NCBI GenBank assembly: GCA_034670405.1
Contig: JAXDDX010000056.1
Location: 2,294,001-2,358,000, forward strand
Direction of reading: 5' to 3'
Length of the DNA stretch: 64,000 bases
Source of the DNA: Hoplostethus atlanticus
Lineage: Eukaryota > Chordata > Actinopteri > Trachichthyiformes > Trachichthyidae
The notes under the pieces are model-generated. The model saw nothing but the letters and a program-made list of their open reading frames with translations. It did not search any database and had not been told where the DNA came from. The position numbers and the translations under genes were made by a program. Shown piece after piece: positions 38,012 through 48,829 of the stretch; position 1 is the first letter of the stretch, and every line of letters begins with the position of its first letter.

Positions 38012-39719
38012 TTTTGCACCACGTACTGATGGATAAAATCAGATGTAACTAGCTGACTTTGCTAGCATTGCATCCTTATGAAGTGCGCTTCCGTCAGTCT
38101 CCACTCGCTGTCGCTGACTTTTATCATTTACTGCCCCCTACAGTGGTGGAGTATACTGATATTGAATACATTCCCAGGGCATGCGCCTCAATATTTTACA
38201 AAACAACTGTGTTTGTCCATACAGAGGGGAGCAGAAGACAATCCAACAAACTGTCAATCAAGGCACTGATGATTGTTGTCAACAAATGCACGTGCCCGCT
38301 GACTGCAAGGCTGTCACTCAGATCAGTCTACCCAGAGCCCTAGCTAAAATGAAGTTTGGCCAGGTTTTACTAAAGGTGAGTAAGCAGATATCGATACCAT
38401 CTCTTGAAGTAGGAAATGTTGCCACTCTCCACGTAACGTATAAACATCGGTTTGGAGGAATGCCGGACATCGTGAAAGCTAGCTGGAGTAGCGCGGCTGC
38501 TACACAACGCCGTAGTGATCAAACTCCGTGTATCAATGGTTCTGGTACTGCCCATGTCTATGCTACTAGCTAGCTTACAATAATGGGTTAGTGACCTGTC
38601 AAACCTTCCCCACCGCTACCGAATGACTCATGCTGGTACCTTTATCACTCGGTAGTAAAACGAGGTGGTAATGTTGCGAAAGTCATAGTTACGTTAGCAT
38701 CCAACACGCTTCTTCACCTCCGGTAGGCCTTGGTTTTTCTTTTATATTATAGTTTTTACCTAACCGCTAGAAGAGACCAAACCATTAGCCTGTAGGTCAA
38801 GTTGTCGAAGTTCATGTTTTCTAATGGAAGATTGGTGCAGTTGTTAGCCAAGAAGATTTACGGGCGGTCAAGAACAGGTATGGGCTGAACTGTAATGAAT
38901 GTCACCTGCCTGAAAATGTCCGATTACACAAATGTTCTCTCATTTCAATAGATAGCAACAGCTGTTTCAAGTATCAAGAATTGTCCATGGCACGCATTAC
39001 TATAGACAATTTAGCAGTTGTATACCTAACGTTTCTGCCTGTTTTATGACTAATAATGACTAGTATTGTGTTGTATTTTGGTCTTTAAGTTTGAGGATGG
39101 TGTAAAATATCTAACTGAAGATGATGTGTTGTTGCTTACATAACTATCTAGCAATAGAGGGAGTGGTTAAACATTCAGAAAACGTCCATGGAAAAAGTTG
39201 AAAGTAGCGGCATACTAAACACCAACAAGAACAGCTTTGGATTACATTACATTGTGGCCATTCAGAGAAAAAAGAGAAGAACGTGGACTGTCAGGCAAGG
39301 ATCTTTAATTGAAGCAAAAATCATGTTGTTTATGGATATAGGGCCAAAACCAGGACAAAAGAAGGTATTGGTAGATCCAGTACCAAGAACAAGAACATTT
39401 CACAAAGCAAAGTGACTTTATTTTCTGCTTTTTCACGGATGGATGTTAGAGCTCACTTATGGATAAACAAAATAATAAAATATTGATCCTTTTTGTCGCC
39501 AAGTACATTAGTATTACATTAGTATTCAGTATCACCCAGCAAGCACCCAGCAGTAGAAGTAGTATCAGTACATCTCTAATTTATCTTATTTCCTCCATGT
39601 TATCTCTCTCATCCCTGTCAAGTTGCAGTGGTGTTATCACTGATTTTACGCAATTTATGTCAAATAAGTAACTTCTTCCTTTGACAGATCAGAGGAGGTG
39701 CAAGCTCAGTTTCTTTACC
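38012..39719. other. Divergent promoter region between ints9 and pla2g7
   Basis: This must hold the ints9 promoter (minus) and the pla2g7 promoter and 5' UTR exon(s) (plus). The acceptor 'TTCTTCCTTTGACAG' at about 39672-39686 shows that at least one upstream pla2g7 exon exists. A stretch at 38814-38877 ends at a plausible donor, and an open frame lies at 39188-39415. Neither resembles a known protein and they do not join in frame. Confidence 0.5.
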
Positions 39720-42700
39720 ATGGGAAACGCCTGCAGCAACAACCTGGGGATCCCTCCAGCAAAAGGCCCCAATGCTGTGGGATGCACTGACTTCATGATG
39801 GATCACACCGCAAAGGTAATGGTAGAGCCTTATTCAGACATCTTTTCAAAGAAGACATTAATTCCTACCCCCTTCTTAGTGTCACATTTCAAGAACAGGA
39901 TCAAGAAAGTTATTGAACTGGACTACCACTGAATTTCAGCATGGGGTTAAAGTCTAAAGCCATTGGACACACACTAGAATTTAAATGGATAGAGAGGACG
40001 TGTTTGGGTGTATTATTGAAATCTCCTTGCTTTCAGCTAAAATGGATACTATAAAATCTGCTTAGTCTCTTAATTGCTTAGTCTCTAGCACACAGAAACA
40101 ATACTAATTTTATTTTTTTATTACAACACTATCTGTTCAATCTGGCAAGACCCAGCAAGGACAAGTTTCAACATGAGTTGAGACAGGATCCATACACAAA
40201 AATTGCATTCACAAGATATTGGCAACAGCCCCTGGCACAGCTAAGCCAGCCCAATGTTGTCTTGGGCAATACCACTACCACTACCACATTCATGTCACAG
40301 TAAACAATATTGCGTTACTGTACTGATTGTGTCAACTCTGTACTGCCAACAGGGCAGCTTCTTCCGGCTTTACTATCCTTGTCAAGATTCTGTGAAAGCA
40401 GAAAAACCAGACTGGATCCCGTGCAGAGAGTACTTCAACGGTCTGGCAGACTTTATGAAAATCAATAGAAGTCTCAGTGAAAGGATTTTCAACTACCTCT
40501 TTGGTGAATACCTTCACTCAATAGTGGACAGGACTCAGAAGATGTAGGCTAACACAATTCTTATACAAGTGTATGTTGTTGTAGCTGGTCTTTAATAAGC
40601 TCTTGTTTTTTTGCTTGTTTGTTTGTTTAAGGATCCTTTAAGATCCCAGCATACTTGGACGCCCCATTTAAACGGGATGGAAAATGCCCTGTAGTGATTT
40701 TCTCCCATGGCCTTGGAGCCTTCAGGTACACACAATACAGTTATGATACCGTTATAATATTTATACACATTTATAACAACTCAGTTGTTTTCTATCCAGA
40801 ATGGTCTCATTGAAATCTCCTTGGTTTTCCAGGACGTTGTATTCAGCTATATGTGCAGAACTGGCTTCTCACGGCTTCATTGTGGTATCAGTGGAACACA
40901 GGTACTTGTACACCCATTACATGAAACATGTTTCATTGGGGTATTTCTTTAGGGTATTTTTTTCAATGCCGATGTAAAAATCAAAGGGGCTTCTTTTAGT
41001 ACACAAATGAAGATGGGATCAGTCTGTGTCGTAATACTAAAGATGTAAAGGTGTAAAAATTGCCAAGTTAACCCTTGTGTTGTGTTCGTTTCCTGTTACC
41101 TACTTTAGTGTTCCCGGTCAAAAATGACCGACCCATTATAACTGTTTATAAATCTATCATTATACATATATTATCACTTGATGTTGTATTAGATCTTTTT
41201 ATCAACTTAATTTCTAGTATTTATGACAGGTTTTACACTTCTCTCTTGAACTTCTGGCCTGTAGGCCTCATTGACCTGATCTTATACAACTCGTTTTTGA
41301 GTAAAAATAGCATAATTTATGTATTATTTTGACTATAGTCAATACCACAGGAAACATAATGTACTATTTATCACAGACTACCTTGTGTCAAAGTTTAGAC
41401 AGCACATTTGTTTTGAAACCCTTTCAATTTTTTAAAAAGTGCCACAAAATAACATCTGTGGTGTTCCCGGTCAAAACTGACCGTTGTGACTTTTTTAGTA
41501 AAGAAAGGTCATAGGCCTAAAACTATTTACACATTAACACTTTACCACATTACTGAACATATTAGAGAACAACAGTAACAATATCAATATGAGTAAAAAC
41601 AACAGAAACACTAATAAGTTTCATGCACATGATTGACAACAGGTGATGGTTTTTGCATGTGCCTTGCAAATATGTGCACTGCATTTTAGACACACAATGC
41701 TCGTTTTGACGTCTCTTGGTGCACACGGTGTGCATCTCTTCCTTTTGTCTCTTCTGTCTGTGGTTCTGGCCCTTCTATGCCTCTCACCAATCTGGCAGAG
41801 GGTAGTGCTTTGGTCATGGTGCTGCCACAGAATGAATGGTGAGCAAGTCCCTACGGAAGCTTTATACACCTGAGCTGCGGGAAAGTTTCTGTATATTATT
41901 GAAACAATGTTATAGTATTTTGTCTGAAAGGTTCCCATGGGGGAAAGACTCTATTGGGGAAAGGTTCCTGTCAGATCAAGATTCTAATGGGGAAAGGTTC
42001 CGGGTTGCCAGGGAAACTCAAGAAGTGTGTGTGTGTGTGTGTGTGTGCGTGTGTAGGGGTCTGGGAGTGGCAGTGTGTCCATCTGATGGATGGACATGTT
42101 CCTGAACTCTCAATTTCTCCTGCTTGTAGTCTCACCCATTCATTTCTAATGGCCGGTCATTTTTTTTTTTTTAAAGTATATTTTTTTGGTCTTTTATGCC
42201 TTTTATTGAGAGAGAGATAGTGAGGAAGGTATGGGAGAGAGAGGGGAGGACATGCAGCAAATGACCGAGGGCCGGATTCGAACCCTGGTCGGCTGCGGGA
42301 AGGACTGAGCCTTATGGTATGCGCTCTACGCGGTGAGCCACCGGTGCGCCCCCGCGGCCGGTCATTTTTGACCGGGAACACCACAGATGTCACAAAGTTA
42401 AATAAAATAACCAAAATTTTATGAAAATGATCAAAATTTATTTTGTGTGTTCAGATGCGCTGTGTGGACAAAGTCATGGAGATTTATTCCAATCAGATGA
42501 AATAAACTAAAGATTTCAGACATAAAAGTTGTAAATCGGTCAGATTTGACACAACACGAGGGTTAAGTTTACAATGTAAACAGATGCAATGTTATAAGTA
42601 CAGTGTATATAATATGTATAGAATATAATTAAACCTTATTGTCAGTGCCAAAATCTTCAACTACTTGAACAATATTCAAACTATAGTCATTTATACACTT

Positions 42701-45700
42701 TCAAAATAACACTCTGTGTCAGTCGGAGGAAATTCTAGTTGTGTGTGACCTAAACGAACAGTAACAAAGGACTATCTCCATAGACATGCGGTAGTCGCCC
42801 CCTCTATAAGCAGCTGAATGTTTATCTGTTGAGTAGGAGTGGAAAGGGTGTGCAGATAATAGTACGAACCAGGTCATCACATTTGTTTTCAGTATAGGAG
42901 TGAAGGGGACCATATGGAGATGAACATAATGGCCTGTCCACCATTAGCCAGTCACTCATGTTGATTGAAGTGGAATACCAGTGAATTTCAGCAGCAGGTT
43001 AAAGCCTAAAGCCATAGAATTTGAACAGATAGAATGAGTGCATCCCAGTGTATCATGGTAATCTCCTTGGTTACAGCTAAAATTAGTATTATTAGTATCA
43101 GTATTAGTATTTTAATAATGTCATGAAAACAGAAATTGTTTGACTTGCGTACATTATGTGGAAAAAAGAAAGAAGCCAATGGTGCCCTTGTCACGCTGCC
43201 AAATTAGTGTGCTTAGTCCCTAGCAAAAAACATACACAGTAAGCATATCATGTTTACTGTGTACTACTGCAATTTGCAATACATCAATCTGGCAGCAAGC
43301 CCAAGGAGTTCAGCGAGTTGAGACAAGCTAAACTGTGGGAAAGAGTGTGTCATGTGAGAGAGACAGAACTGGTAAGACTAGATCATAAATTACACATCAC
43401 AGATTCTAGAAATAGGACTTTGAAACTTCAGTTGTAACTCGAAATACTGGCCTATCTTTCTTACTCCAGTATGTACAAATGGCATAAAGGAACTTCCACT
43501 CAGTTTCATCCAACCTTTCTTTTTACCATTGGCCTCAATTTTGTAGAAAGGGAAATATAACTTTAAACACCAGTTAATGTTTACCTTTCTGTCAAAGTAT
43601 GGCATGTAAGGTATGAGTTATCCTTTGCACATTTATAATTGTGCCACATTGTCTTTTATTTTAAATGCAGAGATCAGTCTGCCTCAGCTACGTATTATTA
43701 CTGTGAGAAGCCTGAGTCAGAGAAGAGTGGTGAGGCTTCGCCTCAAACATCTGCTTCAGCCCCAGACAACCTGGTAGAGGAGTGGATGTACTACAGAGCT
43801 CTGCATCATGGAGAGAGTGAATTCGTCCTCAGAAATCAACAGGTATAGATAAAATGTTTCACCACAAAAAAAGCTATCCACCTTGGGAAAGGAAAAATCC
43901 AATGTTCATGTCCCCTATGAGTCCCTCCTAAACAAAATTATGCAATGTTGTAAGCAAAAGTTAAGATGGCTAATTATTTTACTTTCCATTTTTACGTCTT
44001 AAGTTTACGTCTTAGGTTTAGGTATCATTTAGCTCTTAGCCAGAACAACTTATCACAAGTAAGTAGAATAAGCTTCAATTCCTAGATCATCAACATTACA
44101 AGCAACCAATAATACGTTTCCTGACAATATTCCTGTGATCAGAGAAATGGTTGAAAAATAAAAGAGAGCTAGGGATTTTGTTTTTCTTCTTTAACTTCAT
44201 AATAAAAGTATATTAAAGTAGAAGTGGATGACATGGGAGAGGGGGTGTGAGGTATTCCTTGACCTGCAACGTTGTGGGGAAGTGATTCTTCATCACATAC
44301 AGTGGGTGTGGAATCACTACCAGCTGGCTTTCACAACAATGAAACTTGTGCAGTACAGCATGATATCAAATTCAAACCACATCCTCATTTCTTTCATCTT
44401 TTATCTGATCTGCCACTGCTTTCATTAAAAACGAAACATCACATTTCATTTACTTTTCAGCTTTTTAATTTCCTTTCATTATGGACATTCATCCGTGTCA
44501 TCTTAGTGTTTTGAAATATTTTATTATGTTGAGTTTTCATTTAAAAAATTGGGATATTAGGGGGAATGCAGCAATAGTTGGTGTTTTTTTTGTCGCTCTT
44601 CCCCTTTGACCCCCTTTGCTATTCTTTCTTGTTATTTCCAGGTGAAACAGAGAGCAGACGAATGCATTCAGGCCTTGGATAAACTCATTGAAATCAACTC
44701 AGGGATCTCAGTGCAAAACGTGTTGCAAACACAGTTTGACTGGACGACATTAGAGGTAACGGATATTCATGGTTATTATTATATTTTAATGTAACCCTTA
44801 TAAACAACAATAAAAATATATAATAATCAAGTTTTTGCATTTTTATGAAACAAGTTTTGTTATGTTTAGTTTAATTCATTAAGTTGTAATTCATCCATGA
44901 AAAGTTACAATAAGACAAGAAAGATGTGAGACCAACTAATAATAATATAAAATACCAATAATGCAAGTAGGAGAATTAAAGAAAGTGTATCAGCAGGTAC
45001 ATTTAGGAGAAGAAAGTAGACTACAGGCAAAAGGCAAATTAAAAAAGCAGAATAAAATCTATAGTGGTATTGGTAAACAAAATTACAACAACAATAAAAG
45101 AAAGAAACACTTCAGTCCATTTATCTAAATTGAATGTGCATTGCTGTTCTTCCTCATTGGATGGGCCTAAAGGGACATTCCCTTTTTCTTCATTAAATGA
45201 GATTCAATAAGGAAACTTAAATGTCATTAGTGAGGCAGTTTGCATTAAATGCAACGGTTACAACAGTCAGTTTCCATTCTAGCAACCAACCTAAACAAAA
45301 CATCAGAAAGATACAATACCAGACTGTGTGATACAGCATCAGAAGTACATTTCATAGTATTATAGTAATATGTGTAGCTCATACCGTGCATAGTGTCCCT
45401 AAATGATTGTTTTTCCATCAGTTTGATGGTGAGTGAATTGGTTCTCAGTTCTAGTTGTATCTGAACCTGTTTCCAGACGGATGAATCTTCTGATTAACAA
45501 CCTTTCATCATTCTGAGTAGTCATAATTGCTTTCTTCTTGTCCTAACAGAATTCCATGGATCTGTGTAGGATAGCTGCAATGGGGCATTCCTTCGGTGGA
45601 GCAACGGTGATTGAAGTGCTGTGCAAAGAGGTTAAATTCAAGTATGTGTATTTGAAAGACCATCCTTTTCAGTCGTTGAGGCTTGTTTGAGCCATAATGC

Positions 45701-46883
45701 CTCCTTGTCAAGGAAAAGATGCAGTACAGGGGAAGAACATAAAAACTCACCACAACACCAACTTTTAGGAAGATAGGAGCTTAAAAAAATCACAGGAAAA
45801 AGGACTTGAGTTTATTTGCAAAGTGATAAACATAGAAGCAGAGTGATTAAAAAAACAGTGATAAAACACAATGACGAAGAAAAAAAAACAGAAGAGATGC
45901 AGCCAGTAATCTGTGCGGGGGAATTAAAAAACAACAACAAGACAAATAGTCTGTACAAACTCAGCCAAGGCGCAAGGTCAGGACTAGCCTATGAGACTCG
46001 CCCTGAATACTGATCTTGCCTACAGCAATGGAAAAAAGTTACAAATGCTTTGACAAGTAATGTCTTTGCCTTTTTTTGGGATAACCTTCCCTGTGAACGA
46101 TTAGGTGCGGTATAGCCCTGGATGCCTGGATGTTCCCTCTGAATGAAGAGATCTATCCCCGGGTGAAGCAGCCGATCTTCTTCATCAACTCAGAGAAGTT
46201 CCAGTGGGCAGGGAATATCAGCCGCATGAGGAAGCTGGACTCAGCCGTCATACAGAGGAAAATGATCACCATTAGGTACAACAGGCGTAACAATCACGTT
46301 TTCTGACCTGTTCCCAATATCAGTTTGAATGTAAACAGTATGGAGATGACAAATAACCCCACTGGATTAACCCCACTGTCTTAGTACTTTCATTGACTGG
46401 CATTGTGGTAATGTTTGTTCCCTCACCAGAGGTACAGTCCACCAGAGCTTCCCAGACTTCACCTTCCTCACAGGCAACTGGATCGGAAAGCTGATGAAGC
46501 TGAAGGGAGAGCTCAACCCAGAGCTCGCCATAGACCTCTGCAACAAAGCCACGCTAGCCTTTCTGCAACGGCATCTCGGTAAGGAAAATTAAAAATTAAC
46601 AGACAGCCTCATTTCTCAGCGGGCAGGAACGCATGCCAGATACGCCCTGCCTCTCCTTCCCTCTTATCTCCCACCTTTCTCCGCATGATATATAATAAAG
46701 CAGAAGTGCTTTAACAAATATTAATATCACTTTAAAATTATGAATTAAGAATGATACTGAAAACGTCTTTTGAATTTTGCAGGTCTAGAGAAGAACTTCA
46801 ATCAATGGGACCCTCTGATTGATGGGATGGATGACAACCTCATTCCAGGAACTAATATAACTGTGCTCCAGTCTGCCATCTGA
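39720..46883 (+). CDS. pla2g7: Platelet-activating factor acetylhydrolase (PLA2G7-like)
   Basis: Hydrolyses the sn-2 acyl group of PAF and oxidised phospholipids. Ten coding exons: 39720-39815, 40353-40503, 40632-40725, 40833-40901, 43671-43842, 44642-44755, 45550-45641, 46105-46275, 46430-46578 and 46783-46883. They sum to 1209 bases, 402 codons plus stop. Family landmarks are 'VIFSHGLGAFRTLYSAICAE', the nucleophile elbow 'GHSFGGATVIE' (catalytic Ser), 'GIALDAWMFPL' (catalytic Asp) and 'ITIRGTVHQSFPDF' (catalytic His). Segments such as 'VGCTDFMMDHT', 'ASATYY' and 'NLIPGTNI' favour PLA2G7 over PAFAH2, and tdrd6 next door agrees with human 6p12. Oddity: the start, in strong Kozak context, is 'MGNACSNN', which predicts myristoylation and palmitoylation as in PAFAH2, with no signal peptide. 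Intron 4 (2.8 kb) holds a piggyBac element. PAFAH2 is the alternative name. Confidence 0.93.
41621..41938 (-). pseudogene. piggyBac transposase C-terminal zinc-ribbon remnant
   Basis: Short minus-strand frame of 105 codons. Its end has 'RCTPCAPRDVKTSIVCLKCS' followed by 'AHICKAHAKTITCCQSC', the spaced Cys/His pattern of the cysteine-rich C-terminal domain of PGBD-type transposases. An Arg/Lys-rich stretch precedes it. No catalytic DDE region is found between the element ends, so this is a deletion derivative. The N-terminal part of the frame is probably not original coding. Confidence 0.8.
42165..42355 (-). mobile_element. tRNA-derived SINE nested in the piggyBac element
   Basis: On the minus strand a tRNA-like head carries an A-box-like 'GTGGCTCACCGCGTAGAGCG' and a B box 'GGTTCGAATCC'. 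A body and an A-rich end follow (T run at 42160-42172 on plus). It is flanked by a 14-bp direct repeat GGCCGGTCATTTTT at 42151-42164 and 42356-42369, a perfect target duplication inside a piggyBac subterminal motif. Related SINEs are widespread in percomorph fish. Confidence 0.88.
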
Positions 46884-48829
46884 ACTACCGTTCTACCATT
46901 CTGCTTCAGACGCTGCTGAAATGCTGGTGACTGCCTGGCCTGGGGTCGATTGATCTTGCCTTGTGCATGGGATCCAATGGATTCGTCCCAGAATGTCAAG
47001 CCAGATCTACCTGGCATTTCATGCAGATATAAGCTAGCACAAATGTATTTCTAAAAGGATCAAGAGCAGTACTTGGGAGTAGGGTGATTGCACTGATTTC
47101 TCCACCAGAGGTAGGAAAGCTGATCCCTTATCACCAGTCAAGAGTGACTATGGAGCTTTTTGGGCTGCAAACATCTCCACAGAAAATACCACCTCACTCA
47201 CTGTACCAGTAGTTGTTGCGAAGGAGCTTGAATGTTGTGTATGAACAGACGCACAAATTTGTACCATTGTTGAATCTTGACCATTAGCAGTAATTTCTCA
47301 GAGGAATGTTTCTAATCATAGTTTTATAGTCTCATAGAATGTATATAAAACCACCTAGAAATCCTTACTTGCTAATCATTATTGTACCAAAATATCATAT
47401 ATTTCTCTTTTGACACACATCAGAGACAAGCTACACTATGGTTGCACATATGCCTGTTAATGAGAAATCCAACCACTAAGTTTGTTTTTTATAGATCAGA
47501 CTTTTATATGATCTTAGATTAATTTGATTGACTCAATATTAACCTCGCCATAGTAAATTAAGTTATTTATCCAGGACAATTCCACGTGATACAACTGCAT
47601 ACAAGTAAATCATCAAACTCATCAAAAAAACACAGAAGGAATGAGTGAGATGTTAGTGAGCCTTACAGATGCAATAAAGATACGATGTGCCTGAACTCAC
47701 AGTACTGTTCATCTTGGATTATTGAAATGTAACAGCCTCTCTACTTTTATACACCTCATTTTCCTGTTTTGACTAACCTTTATGCAGTTAGTCTGAAATA
47801 TAATTTGTACACTACTGCAATCCAATAAATTTGGTTTGTATACAAATTCCTCTGAAATGTTTTGTTATATTGTCGTCATACTGAAGTGGCTAGATCTTCC
47901 AGGGTTCAAATCAGACTGAAACCAGCACATTCTGTCACTTATATTTCTTATCTCACTCCCAATATCTTCACTGCCGTAAGTAATCTAACATTACACCAGT
48001 CTAGCATCTCATTTGATAAATGAAGTGCCTGCATCCGTGTACTATTCTGTCAGGGGCTAAAAAAAATGGTCAACTTACAACCGAAATTCAGTAAAAACCC
48101 TACGATCAAACCAATAATACAAGGACGTGAGTTGCAGTTTTTGACATGACCACAAGAAATTGCAGAGTCATCACTGTTTCGCAATACAGTCTGCACAGTG
48201 CTGTATTATCTAGCCACTCCAGAGAAGCAGGTTGGAGGTGAAAGGAAACCATGACTCATGTATGGAACTGCATTATTATTTATTGTGCCAACATAAATTT
48301 CTCACCAACGTCTGAACATTTCCACATCTAATATAGGAACAATCAACTAGCATTCTTGAAAATTAAATTCTGTAGAATTTCACCTGACTCAACAATTCAG
48401 TCATTTGTATTCAACACAATACTCAAAATTATTTTCCAGAGACTTATGTGGCATTTCAGCAAAACACACCATCTCAAACAAACACATACAATGCTCCAAT
48501 TGACATTCAGCAAGCACAAAAATACTGAGGACCATTTCAGTGCTTGACAAAACTAAGCTTTTTCATAACCACTCCAAAGTGCTTTACTGAGTAGTTTTTA
48601 CCAAATGGTCAGAGTATTCAAATGTAAACAATGAATTAGCCCCAAGTCAAAAGGATATGCTATTTGTTGAAGCATTGTATGAGTACAAACAAAACAAGGT
48701 AAACTGAACTTGCGTCCATTGGACATATTTTGAACTTTAACATAACAGAACACATTCAGTTGCTCAACTTTCATCCAAGGTGGCTGGTAAAGGAAACATG
48801 AATCTGCCACCCACTCCCATTACTACCAA
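46884..48829. other. Convergent 3' ends of pla2g7 and tdrd6
   Basis: This holds the pla2g7 3' UTR, with AATAAA at 47673-47678 and a stronger candidate at 47823-47828 about 940 bases after the stop. It also holds the tdrd6 3' UTR, with AATAAA on minus at 48279-48284 about 550 bases after its stop. I see no other gene between them. Confidence 0.6.

Larger units (their letters stand above)
41072..42562. mobile_element. piggyBac-type transposon, non-autonomous
   Basis: Both ends abut TTAA (41068-41071 and 42563-42566), the piggyBac target site. The inverted ends are CCCTTGTGTTGTGT on the left and CCCTCGTGTTGTGT on the right strand complement. A palindrome-containing motif 'TTCCCGGTCAAAAATGACCG' lies at 41111-41130, with a variant at 41464-41483 and an inverted copy at 42359-42378, as subterminal repeats. 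The only coding remnant is a C-terminal zinc-ribbon piece on the minus strand. The catalytic DDE part is missing, so the element cannot move itself. A SINE splits its right part. It lies in pla2g7 intron 4. Confidence 0.9.

Noticed and set aside
39188..39415. 75-codon plus-strand frame upstream of pla2g7, with an exon-like stretch at 38814-38877
   Set aside because: Neither matches a family I know. Joining them through the visible donor and acceptor gives an early stop. They may be non-coding 5' exons, so no gene is called.
41621..41938. Host zinc-finger gene in the pla2g7 intron
   Set aside because: The Cys/His pattern and flanking TTAA inverted ends assign it to a piggyBac transposase remnant.
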